The position numbers and the translations under genes are program-made. DNA of 11,260 nucleotides from assembly GCA_028293405.1 (NCBI GenBank), contig JAQGOW010000290.1:1-11260 (forward strand), given 5' to 3'. Every line of letters starts with the position of its first letter. Position 1 is the first letter of the stretch. Below the pieces are notes generated by a model, which searched no databases, was not told the origin of the DNA, and saw nothing but the letters and a program-made list of their open reading frames with translations. Positions 1 to 5,931 of the stretch are shown here, piece by piece. This DNA comes from Verrucomicrobiales bacterium. GTDB taxonomy: Bacteria > Verrucomicrobiota > Verrucomicrobiia > Limisphaerales > Palsa-1400.

Positions 1-2
1 TC

Positions 3-1418
3 TATCGACTTTTCGAACAACTGCAGTTGAGCACCCGGGCTGCGGCTGTCGGAGCATTGTTGTTCGGCATTCATCCAATGCACGTCGAATCAGTTGCGTG
101 GATCACCGAGCGGAAAGACGTGCTCTACGGCGCGTTGTATTTCGGGGTGCTTCTGGCCTACGTTCGTTACACACGCAATCCGTCAGCCCGGAAGTTCTTC
201 TTTGTGGCGCTGGCCTTATTCGCGCTGTCGTTGTTGGCTAAAATCCAAGCGGTCGCCTTGCCTCTTTCGATGCTGCTGGTGGACTACTACTTCAAACGTC
301 GCCCCACGCCAAAACTGTTCATCGAAAAAATCCCGTTTTTCGTTTTGTCTCTTGTCGTCGGGATCATTGGCGTTTTCGTATTGGCAAAAACCGGCACGTT
401 AAACCAGTCGGCTCACACCACGTTGATCGATAGACTGTTGCTCGGTGCGTATGCCTTTTGGGTTTACGCTCTTAAGGCAGCCGTTCCCTATGAACTGTCC
501 CCGGTTTATACCCACCCTGCGGTCACCTTGGTTGTCTACCTCCCGTTCCTTGCGTCGCTGGCATTGGTTTGGTGGTTATGGCGCGAGCATCGGCGTGGCA
601 ATCGGGCGATCGTCTTCGGCTTCCTTTTCTTTGCGGTCAATATCGTGTTTGTCTTGCAAGTTTTGGCGGCCGGCCAGGGATTCCTCGCCGATCGCTATAC
701 CTATGTTGCGTATTTTGGATTATTCTTCCTCGTCGTCACGTGCCTACAACGAGCTGTCCGCGCGGACACTCTCCCCTACATATCCGTCGCTACATGTATA
801 TATATGGTCGTCCTCGCCGGAATGACTTGGAAACAGTGCGCAATCTGGGAAAACGGCGAGACGCTTTGGTCAGACGTCATGCAGCATATTCCAACCAATC
901 CGCTGCCGTACCTGCAACGTGGCGTTTACTACCGTTCACTGGCGGAAGGGCTCCCGGAGCAGGCACCGACCTGGTATGGAAAGGCACTGGCCGATTTCGA
1001 CCGAGCCGTTCAGTTAGTCGATGCCGCTGCCGATGCTAAATCCGAGAAGATCACCGCCCATAACGATCGTGCCAAAACCCTATTTGAAATGGCTCGACCC
1101 GAAGACGCCATTATTGATTACACAAAAGTAATCGGTCTTGATCCGAGTTATCCCCAGGCATACGTGAATCGCGCGGCCGCCTACGCCAAGACCGGCCAAC
1201 GAGAACTAGCCTTGGCCGACCTGAATCGGGCACTCACTCTCCAGCCCAACAGTCCGGGCGCGTTCTACACCCGGGGTTTGTTATATATGGAGATGAGCCA
1301 GTACAACCTCGCGATTCGAGACTTCGACAGCTATTTGGGAATCGACTCGACCAGTATTGAGGCGATTGCCGCCCGTGAGGAAGCAAAGCAGAAACTGCAA
1401 CAAAGCCACCAACAGTAA
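3..1418 (+). CDS. TMTC-like polytopic membrane protein with C-terminal TPR repeats (5' end outside window)
   Basis: The reading frame is open from the left edge (codons Tyr-Arg-Leu-Phe-Glu before the TTG at 27), so the true start lies upstream and only about 471 C-terminal residues are visible. The N-terminal half is a series of hydrophobic segments. It carries the family motifs HPMHVESVAW-ITERKDVLYG and, later, FLADRYTYV, both seen in bacterial TPR membrane proteins related to eukaryotic TMTC/PMT-type (GT-C fold) glycosyltransferases. The last third is soluble and holds about three to four TPR units, for example DRAKTLFEMARPEDAIIDYT and NRAAAYAKTGQRELALADLN. Known of the family: membrane proteins thought to transfer or sense sugars, with the TPR part probably extracytoplasmic and protein-binding. 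Any acceptor or donor is unknown. The first extracytoplasmic loop, where GT-C enzymes keep their acidic catalytic residues, is not in the window, so activity cannot be judged. Family recognition is firm; function is inferred. Confidence 0.8.
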   Translation, partial: YRLFEQLQLSTRAAAVGALLFGIHPMHVESVAWITERKDVLYGALYFGVLLAYVRYTRNPSARKFFFVALALFALSLLAKIQAVALPLSMLLVDYYFKRRPTPKLFIEKIPFFVLSLVVGIIGVFVLAKTGTLNQSAHTTLIDRLLLGAYAFWVYALKAAVPYELSPVYTHPAVTLVVYLPFLASLALVWWLWREHRRGNRAIVFGFLFFAVNIVFVLQVLAAGQGFLADRYTYVAYFGLFFLVVTCLQRAVRADTLPYISVATCIYMVVLAGMTWKQCAIWENGETLWSDVMQHIPTNPLPYLQRGVYYRSLAEGLPEQAPTWYGKALADFDRAVQLVDAAADAKSEKITAHNDRAKTLFEMARPEDAIIDYTKVIGLDPSYPQAYVNRAAAYAKTGQRELALADLNRALTLQPNSPGAFYTRGLLYMEMSQYNLAIRDFDSYLGIDSTSIEAIAAREEAKQKLQQSHQQ

Positions 1419-1430
1419 CTGAACGGGCGA

Positions 1431-1448
1431 CACGTTATCGTTAACGTG
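1431..1448 (+). terminator. Short hairpin after the TPR membrane protein gene (weak terminator candidate)
   Basis: CACGTTA (1431-1437) and TAACGTG (1442-1448) form a perfect 7-bp stem with the 4-base loop TCGT, 12 bases after the stop codon. No T-run follows, so it is not a standard intrinsic terminator. It may stabilise the mRNA 3' end, act as an operator, or be chance. Confidence 0.25.
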
Positions 1449-1490
1449 CAACGTCTCGTGGGTTGAACTGCAGCGAAGCATAGTTCACAA

Positions 1491-1502
1491 CTGAAATTTC
1501 AG
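1491..1502. promoter_or_regulatory. Perfect 12-bp palindrome CTGAAATTTCAG
   Basis: The 12 bases read identically on both strands, which fits a site for a dimeric DNA-binding protein. The first ten bases (CTGAAATTTC) recur at 5118-5127 in the spacer before hisA. The regulator, if any, is unknown; chance is a real alternative. Confidence 0.25.
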
Positions 1503-1566
1503 GCCAAGTTTTTCGGACCCGAAGCGTGCTGAAAACGAGTGAAAATCCCGCCATTCGTGCCTATCC

Positions 1567-1609
1567 ATGCGTGTACAAGTCACGCTTTATGCGTGAAAAT
1601 TATGCACGC
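1567..1609. repeat. Cluster of alternating GCGTG / CACGC words
   Basis: ATGCGTG occurs at 1567-1573 and again at 1589-1595, exactly 22 bases (about two helical turns) apart. CACGC, the reverse complement of GCGTG, lies at 1581-1585 and 1605-1609. Adjacent words can pair in alternative 5-bp hairpins. This could be an operator array or a switching RNA structure upstream of the pseudopilin promoter, or chance in a spacer. Confidence 0.3.
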
Positions 1610-1713
1610 GGTATGTTTTTGGCTGTTTCTGTCCACAAGTCTCCCTCGGAACCATTCAGGACAAACGGTTATCGGCTGGTGGCATCGTTACTGCTAAGAA
1701 TTGGGAAATCGAG

Positions 1714-1743
1714 TTGACACTGCAGAACGTGAATCTTTACAGT
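1714..1743 (+). promoter_or_regulatory. Sigma70-like promoter of the pseudopilin gene
   Basis: A perfect -35 box TTGACA (1714-1719) is followed after 18 bases by TACAGT (1738-1743), which matches the -10 consensus at 4 of 6 positions including the key second A and final T. Transcription would begin near 1750 and leave a leader of about 29 bases, A-rich and without a Shine-Dalgarno sequence, before the ATG at 1779. Its position also argues against the alternative TTG start at 1701, which would lie upstream of the promoter. Confidence 0.55.
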
Positions 1744-1778
1744 GCGCGCTCATTTCAACAAATAACCACAGTATAGAT

Positions 1779-2558
1779 ATGAAAAATAAATTGACCAAGA
1801 AGCTTGCAGCTTTCACTTTGATTGAGCTGCTGGTTGTCATCGCGATTATTGCCATTTTGGCGAGTATGCTCTTGCCTGCTTTGGCGCGCGCGAAACAAAA
1901 GGCACAACGCATTTCCTGCGTTAACAATCTTAAACAAGTCGGCACCGGTTATCGTATTTGGGCCGGTGATAACCAAGATCGCTATCCACAACAGAGCGGC
2001 ACTGCTAACGGTGGCTGGCTCGACATGGCTGGTATGAGCGGAACCGCCGCCGGCACTTTAGGTTGGACGAACTGGGCTGTTATGCAGAACGAACTCGGTC
2101 AATCTCCGAAGGTGCTTAATTGCCCCTCCGATGAACGTAATGGCGCGCAGAACTTCAATTCTCCCAGCAGCACCGTCAAAGGGACTTTTGGCAATTTGAG
2201 TGTCTCCTACTTCATTGGCATGGGTGCTAACGAAAACTTCCCGTTGTCACTCCTCGGCGGTGATCGCAACCTTGGCTCAAGCTCGACTGACGCTAACTAC
2301 GGCTTCTCACCCCTCGCTCCCAGCGTTGCTGGTAATGACCAAAACGCACTCAAGACGAACCAGACGGTAAATACGCTGGCCTGGTCGATGAAGATGCACT
2401 CAGCCGGAAACAGTGTCGGCGCTGGTAACATCCTCATGGGTGACGGCTCGGTGCAGCAATGCTCCTCGGCTCGTTTGGATGCTGATTATATGCCGAACGC
2501 GCTCGACATTGGTAACGGTAATGTAGGTACCGGCACAATCCGCATCGCGATCCCTTGA
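1779..2558 (+). CDS. Type II secretion/pseudopilin-like protein with prepilin cleavage-methylation N-terminus
   Basis: A 259-residue protein. Residues 1-11 are a short basic leader ([11 protein letters not shown]). The prepilin peptidase site follows, with F12 as mature residue 1 and E16 as the conserved Glu at mature position 5, then a hydrophobic helix to about residue 35 ending in [10 protein letters not shown]. Position -1 is Ala, where Gly is usual. Further on come [17 protein letters not shown] and, near the C-terminus, H207 and D222-G223, a stretched form of the H-X9-DG motif of this protein class. Such proteins are abundant in Verrucomicrobiota and Planctomycetota. They are processed like type II secretion pseudopilins, but most have no known role. 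The ATG at 1779 is chosen because it gives a correct leader and follows the promoter. With its own promoter and a strong terminator it is probably transcribed alone. No gsp/pil genes are nearby. Class is certain; role is unknown. Confidence 0.92.
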   Translation: MKNKLTKKLAAFTLIELLVVIAIIAILASMLLPALARAKQKAQRISCVNNLKQVGTGYRIWAGDNQDRYPQQSGTANGGWLDMAGMSGTAAGTLGWTNWAVMQNELGQSPKVLNCPSDERNGAQNFNSPSSTVKGTFGNLSVSYFIGMGANENFPLSLLGGDRNLGSSSTDANYGFSPLAPSVAGNDQNALKTNQTVNTLAWSMKMHSAGNSVGAGNILMGDGSVQQCSSARLDADYMPNALDIGNGNVGTGTIRIAIP

Positions 2559-2585
2559 TTTAACAATCAATAAATAAAAATTCAC

Positions 2586-2612
2586 AAAGGCACCCGAAAG
2601 GGTGCCTTTTTT
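2586..2612 (+). terminator. Strong intrinsic terminator after the pseudopilin
   Basis: GGCACCC (2589-2595), the tetraloop GAAA and GGGTGCC (2600-2606) form a perfect 7-bp GC-rich stem. It is extended by AAA/TTT pairs and followed by six T (2607-2612). It lies 28 bases after the stop codon and separates the pseudopilin from the flippase-like gene. Confidence 0.95.
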
Positions 2613-2678
2613 GTTTATCAGTTCGTCCGCTGAGTGGAAGACGTTGACATCCCGCTGGTCTGCGTCCATATCCATGCG

Positions 2679-3929
2679 GTGAAATTGTGGCGTAGTGGCA
2701 TTTTTATCTCTGCAGTAACCTTCTTTGGAAGTTTGGGAAATTTCTGGTTTCAAGGTATCATCTATCGCCAAATGTCGGCTGCGGAATGCGGCTATACCAA
2801 TAGTGCGCTAAAGCTCATCGATCTGCTCGGACTGCCTCTTGCCATCATTAGCTACTCGCTCGTCCACTACATCGCTCATTTCCGCGCTAAAGATGACGCT
2901 GCGCGCCTTCAGGGTCTAGTTTCCGGCTACCAGACCTTCTTGCTCCGTGTGACAATAGGTGGGTCAATCATTGCAGTCGTTCTTACCCCCGTCTTGACGT
3001 GGTACTTTGGTTTTCCGCGATGGACGATCAGCCTGGCAGCGCTCACCTGCGTGCTGACAGGCATGTGGTCTGGATACGCTGTCGCACTTTGCCAAGGGAT
3101 GGCTTGGTTCAAACGATTGGCTATTATCGGTCTGCTCGGTGTCGCCATGCGTGTCATTTTTGGTTGGCTGATGACGAAGAAGGTTTCTGCAGCTGAAGTC
3201 GCCGTCTCGGCGACTACGTTTTCTTTGTTGGCGAACCTCGCATTATTTTACTGGCGAAAGGACATTTTCAAGAAAGGCGAACAGGTCTCCCCATGGGACA
3301 AGGAGTTTCGCACCTTTATGATCGTTGCTGCCAGCGTCATCGGTGGAACTTTTTTCTTTCAAGCCGACCAGTTGATCGCTCAAAAATATTTTACTGGCGA
3401 ACAGATTGGCGCTTATGCAGCAGCAGGTAAATTAAGCCAGGCCGTGATCATGGTCGTCGGCCCGCTGTTGACGGTGCTCTTTACGTCGCGGTCCGGCCAC
3501 AAGACCGGTAATGCCTTGACCGACCAAAAAATTTTGCTGGGATTGTATGGTTTCGGCCTGGTCTGCAGCGCAACAGGCATTTTGCTGCTGCGCGACATTT
3601 TCATCCGCTTGCTCATGAATAAGGCAAGCGCGAGCGTCTCGACCATGATGGTTCCTTACACAATCGCGATGGTCTTTTTTGGACTCAGCCAGGCCATCGG
3701 CATGTGGAGTCTCGCGAGCCGTTGGTTTAAGCTGGCGATTCTCTACGGTGCGCTGGGATTAATCTATTGGTTGGTGCTTCTGGTTGCGGGCAAGACACCA
3801 GAAAATCTGCTGAAAGTAATGCCGTACGCTTCGGCTGTGTGCTTCTCGGTCTTGTGTATTGGCTGGCTTCTGCAGTTGCGCGGCAACGGCCCACGTTCTG
3901 CCGTGGCGCGAGTACAAGTTGTCGGATAG
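2679..3929 (+). CDS. Polysaccharide/lipid flippase-like membrane protein (Wzx/MATE-type, 12 TM)
   Basis: A very hydrophobic protein of 416 residues with about 12 predicted membrane helices in two halves and short basic loops. This is the length and layout of O-antigen/teichoic-acid flippases of the MOP superfamily. The N-terminal helix with GSLGNFWFQ and the following loop with Gln-Met-Ser resemble the start of Wzx-like proteins. Such proteins carry lipid-linked glycans across the inner membrane, but the substrate cannot be read from sequence. The start is uncertain. GTG at 2679 gives a short basic N-terminus (MKLWRSG) directly before helix 1. GTG at 2634 would add 15 residues of no clear type, only 21 bases after the terminator. 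A TTGACA at 2644-2649 might belong to a promoter but has a poor -10. No glycosyltransferases adjoin it. The next gene starts 9 bases after its stop, so the two are probably co-transcribed. Confidence 0.75.
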   Translation: MKLWRSGIFISAVTFFGSLGNFWFQGIIYRQMSAAECGYTNSALKLIDLLGLPLAIISYSLVHYIAHFRAKDDAARLQGLVSGYQTFLLRVTIGGSIIAVVLTPVLTWYFGFPRWTISLAALTCVLTGMWSGYAVALCQGMAWFKRLAIIGLLGVAMRVIFGWLMTKKVSAAEVAVSATTFSLLANLALFYWRKDIFKKGEQVSPWDKEFRTFMIVAASVIGGTFFFQADQLIAQKYFTGEQIGAYAAAGKLSQAVIMVVGPLLTVLFTSRSGHKTGNALTDQKILLGLYGFGLVCSATGILLLRDIFIRLLMNKASASVSTMMVPYTIAMVFFGLSQAIGMWSLASRWFKLAILYGALGLIYWLVLLVAGKTPENLLKVMPYASAVCFSVLCIGWLLQLRGNGPRSAVARVQVVG

Positions 3930-3938
3930 AGTCTTCCG

Positions 3939-4445
3939 ATGCAACCGGAAGCCAATCTAGCCGAAACGCTTTGTCTTGCTTGCGGATTGTGCTGCAACGG
4001 CGTGATCTTCGCCGACGTGCAACTCCAGCGCGGCGATAACGCCGGGCACTTGCGCGAACTGGGCATGCTAAAACGCAATGCCACAAAACTCCCGCAGCCG
4101 TGCTCGGCGCATGATGGCTGCCGTTGCGCGATTTATTCCGACCGCCCAAAGTATTGCCAGCAATTCGAATGTCTGCTTCTCAAAAACGCGCAGGAAGGCC
4201 GCACTACTGAAACCGAAGCGTTGCGCGTCATAAAAGATGCCCGCAAAAAAGCCGCGCGCGTTCAGGAACTCCTGGCGAACCTCGGCGACAACGACGCAAC
4301 TGTCGCCTTGAGCAAACGCTTTCAATCGGTGAGGCGCAAAATGGAAAGTGGCGGGGGAGCTACGGAACAGATTGAAATTTTCGGCCTTCTCACTGTCGCT
4401 GTGCACGAACTCAACGTTGTGCTCAGTGAGCGTTTTTACCGGTAG
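3939..4445 (+). CDS. YkgJ-family cysteine-cluster protein
   Basis: A 168-residue soluble protein of the YkgJ/UPF0153 family (putative Zn- or Fe-chelating domain). The N-terminal motif C12-x2-C15-x2-C18-C19 is followed by C55, C61, C63 and the family's closing pattern Y66-x2-RP-x2-C73-x2-F76-x-C78. All nine cysteines lie in the first 78 residues. Residues about 85-165 are a charged, mostly helical tail without cysteines. Members are widespread and bind metal. Their cellular role is not established, though some are thought to modify or assemble other proteins. It starts 9 bases after the flippase-like gene and is probably translated from the same transcript. ATG at 3939 leaves the normal short lead before the first cysteine. 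The family is secure; the function is unknown. Confidence 0.9.
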   Translation: MQPEANLAETLCLACGLCCNGVIFADVQLQRGDNAGHLRELGMLKRNATKLPQPCSAHDGCRCAIYSDRPKYCQQFECLLLKNAQEGRTTETEALRVIKDARKKAARVQELLANLGDNDATVALSKRFQSVRRKMESGGGATEQIEIFGLLTVAVHELNVVLSERFYR

Positions 4446-4456
4446 ATTCTGGTCGT

Positions 4457-4499
4457 AGTCATTTCCCTCACTACGCGAGCAGCACTCGCCTGAATGACT
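4457..4499 (+). terminator. Two-part hairpin between the YkgJ and response regulator genes (possible terminator)
   Basis: An outer stem AGTCATT (4457-4463) / AATGACT (4493-4499) encloses an inner hairpin GCGAG (4475-4479) / CTCGC (4485-4489). A short run of T follows (4499-4502). It starts 12 bases after the YkgJ stop. The internal loops and short T-run make termination uncertain, possibly partial. Confidence 0.3.
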
Positions 4500-4530
4500 T
4501 TTACACCGTAATTGCATAAGCTCTTGCCGG

Positions 4531-5079
4531 ATGCCATTGGAAGAGCACAACGCTCAACTACGCGCGGTGATTGAACAGAATCACCGCACGCTCGAACGCA
4601 TGCAGCAGTTATTGGCCGCTCTCGAACAATCCATTTCCTCAAATCCGGCCGACTTCAATCCATCCGAAAATAAAGTTATCCTGATCGTCGACCACAATCC
4701 AAACGACGCGCGTCGACTGGAGCGAACCGTGCAACGGTGGCGCTTGCTGACCCGTTTGCAAACCGTCTCCAATGGTGCCGAGGCCATCGCCTACATCAAA
4801 GGCGACGGCAAGTATAAGGATCGCGCCAGCTTCCCCGAACCGTTGCTGTTGTTTCTGGATTTGAAAATGCCGAGTGTCGACGGGTTGGACGTCCTCGATT
4901 GGCTCAAACAACATCCGCAATACGCGACCTTTCCTGTCGTGGTCATGAGCGCGCGCGGCGAATCGACCGAAGTCAATCGTGCGTATAATTTGGGCGCACG
5001 TTCGTTCCTTGCCAAACCGATCGATCCTGACGAAGTCAAACGGACGCTCGAAAAGTTGCGAATTCCCATCCTGAGTTAG
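4531..5079 (+). CDS. Single-domain response regulator (CheY/Rcp1-like) with N-terminal coiled coil
   Basis: A 182-residue protein. Residues 1-37 are a charged heptad-like helix (EEHNAQLRAVIEQ and onward), probably a coiled coil. Residues 48-180 are a receiver domain: VILIVDHNPND at the first strand, phospho-acceptor D110 in LFLDLKMPSVDG, S140 in VVVMSA, and K162 in AKPID. The GKYKDR and PEPLLLFLDL segments resemble the Rcp1-type receivers that pair with phytochrome-like or hybrid kinases. There is no DNA-binding or enzymatic output domain, so signalling probably goes through protein contacts. Oddly, the second acidic residue of the Mg-binding pair is His (D54-H55). No histidine kinase is in the window, so it is an orphan here. 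ATG at 4531 is the first start in frame after the spacer. The receiver call is firm; the partner is unknown. Confidence 0.93.
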   Translation: MPLEEHNAQLRAVIEQNHRTLERMQQLLAALEQSISSNPADFNPSENKVILIVDHNPNDARRLERTVQRWRLLTRLQTVSNGAEAIAYIKGDGKYKDRASFPEPLLLFLDLKMPSVDGLDVLDWLKQHPQYATFPVVVMSARGESTEVNRAYNLGARSFLAKPIDPDEVKRTLEKLRIPILS

Positions 5080-5089
5080 TGCGACAATC

Positions 5090-5118
5090 GGTTGCGATCG
5101 GCCGTGAAACTCGCAATC
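5090..5118 (+). other. Hairpin in the response regulator-hisA spacer
   Basis: GGTTGCGA (5090-5097) can pair with TCGCAATC (5111-5118), an 8-bp stem with one G-U pair and a 13-base loop. No T-run follows, so it is not a clear terminator. It directly adjoins the CTGAAATTTC word at 5118-5127 and lies about 45 bases before the hisA start. Role unknown. Confidence 0.3.
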
Positions 5119-5163
5119 TGAAATTTCTACCCACTTGGCGCAATTCCGATTAACTTCCATTCA

Positions 5164-5931
5164 ATGTTTCGCCCCTGCATTGATCTGCACCAAGGCAAAG
5201 TCAAACAAATCGTGGGCAGCACGCTCAGCGATGATCCGTCAACTTTGCGGACGAACTTCGTGTCCGAACGACCTGGTTCATGGTTTGCCGAGCTCTACAA
5301 ACGCGACGGCATCCGTGGTGCGCACGTGATCATGTTGGGGAAGGGGAACGAAGCCGCCGCGCGGGAAACCTTGGCTGCCTATCGCGACGGTCTGCAAATC
5401 GGCGGCGGCATTAGCGCAGACAATGCGGGCGTGTGGCTCAATGCCGGCGCCTCGCACGTCATCGTCACCTCGTGGTTGTTTCCCGACGGCCAATTAAGTT
5501 GGGATAAATTGAAAATGCTCACCGACACCATCGGCAAAAACAAACTGGTCGTCGACCTGAGTTGCAAACGCATGTCAGGCGGGTACATGGTCATGACTGA
5601 TCGCTGGCAGAAGCCGACCGGCTTTCTGATCGAAAAAGAAGGTCTCCAGAAACTTTCCGAATACTGCGACGAATTCCTCGTCCATGCCGTCGACGTCGAA
5701 GGCATGTGCAAAGGTGTAGATTTAGAGCTGGTGAAACTTTTAGCCGATTGGTCCCCGATTCCGGTCACCTATGCCGGTGGAGCGCGTTCAATTGAAGATC
5801 TCGAAACCGTCACCCGCGCCAGCGGCGGCAAAGTCGATCTCACCATCGGTTCCGCTTTGGATATCTTCGGCGGTAATGGCGTAAAATACCTCGACGCCGT
5901 GGCATACAACAAAAAGGTGTTGGCCCCGTGA
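5164..5931 (+). CDS. hisA: Phosphoribosylformimino-AICAR ribotide isomerase, eukaryotic (HIS6) type
   Basis: A 255-residue (beta/alpha)8-barrel enzyme of histidine synthesis (EC 5.3.1.16) that converts ProFAR to PRFAR in the cytoplasm. It matches the eukaryotic HIS6 form block by block: CIDLHQGKVKQIVG at the N-terminus, then NFVSERP, HVIMLG, LQIGGGI, VIVTSWLF, VVDLSCK, HAVDVEG, YAGGARS and GKVDLTIGSALDIFGGN. Usual bacterial HisA has a different N-terminus (IPALDL type) and lacks the VTSWLF and DLSCK blocks. D7 and D131 are the expected general acid/base pair. GGG (80-82), AGG (204-206) and GS (229-230) form the phosphate sites. No frameshift is seen and the length equals yeast HIS6 within a few residues. 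ATG at 5164 places D7 correctly. No other his genes adjoin it, and its last 4 bases overlap the ABC ATPase start. Function is secure; origin by ancient transfer is inference. Confidence 0.95.
   Translation: MFRPCIDLHQGKVKQIVGSTLSDDPSTLRTNFVSERPGSWFAELYKRDGIRGAHVIMLGKGNEAAARETLAAYRDGLQIGGGISADNAGVWLNAGASHVIVTSWLFPDGQLSWDKLKMLTDTIGKNKLVVDLSCKRMSGGYMVMTDRWQKPTGFLIEKEGLQKLSEYCDEFLVHAVDVEGMCKGVDLELVKLLADWSPIPVTYAGGARSIEDLETVTRASGGKVDLTIGSALDIFGGNGVKYLDAVAYNKKVLAP

Larger units (their letters stand above)
1419..1778. other. Intergenic spacer of 360 bases, no supported gene
   Basis: No convincing coding region lies between the TPR membrane protein and the pseudopilin. A 63-codon open frame at 1526-1717 has no recognisable family or start signal, and its end runs into the promoter. 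The spacer holds a 7-bp hairpin just after the upstream stop (1431-1448), a perfect 12-bp palindrome (1491-1502), a cluster of alternating GCGTG/CACGC words (1567-1609) and a sigma70-like promoter (1714-1743). It could also hold an untranslated regulatory RNA, but nothing proves this. Confidence 0.6.

Noticed and set aside
785..815. AT-rich TATATATA stretch that resembles a promoter or origin box
   Set aside because: It lies inside the membrane protein reading frame and encodes a normal hydrophobic segment.
1526..1717. 63-codon open frame in the spacer before the pseudopilin
   Set aside because: No family likeness, no start signal, mixed composition, and it ends inside the promoter region of the next gene.
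1701..1778. N-terminal extension of the pseudopilin from a TTG start
   Set aside because: It would lie upstream of the promoter -35 box and would put 26 extra residues before a normal short prepilin leader.
2634..2678. 15-residue extension of the flippase-like protein from a GTG at 2634
   Set aside because: It starts 21 bases after the terminator with no ribosome site, and the added residues do not resemble a flippase N-terminus. Not fully excluded.
4639..5160. Long minus-strand open frame opposite the response regulator
   Set aside because: It mirrors a clear receiver-domain gene, has no family motif, and is a product of base composition.
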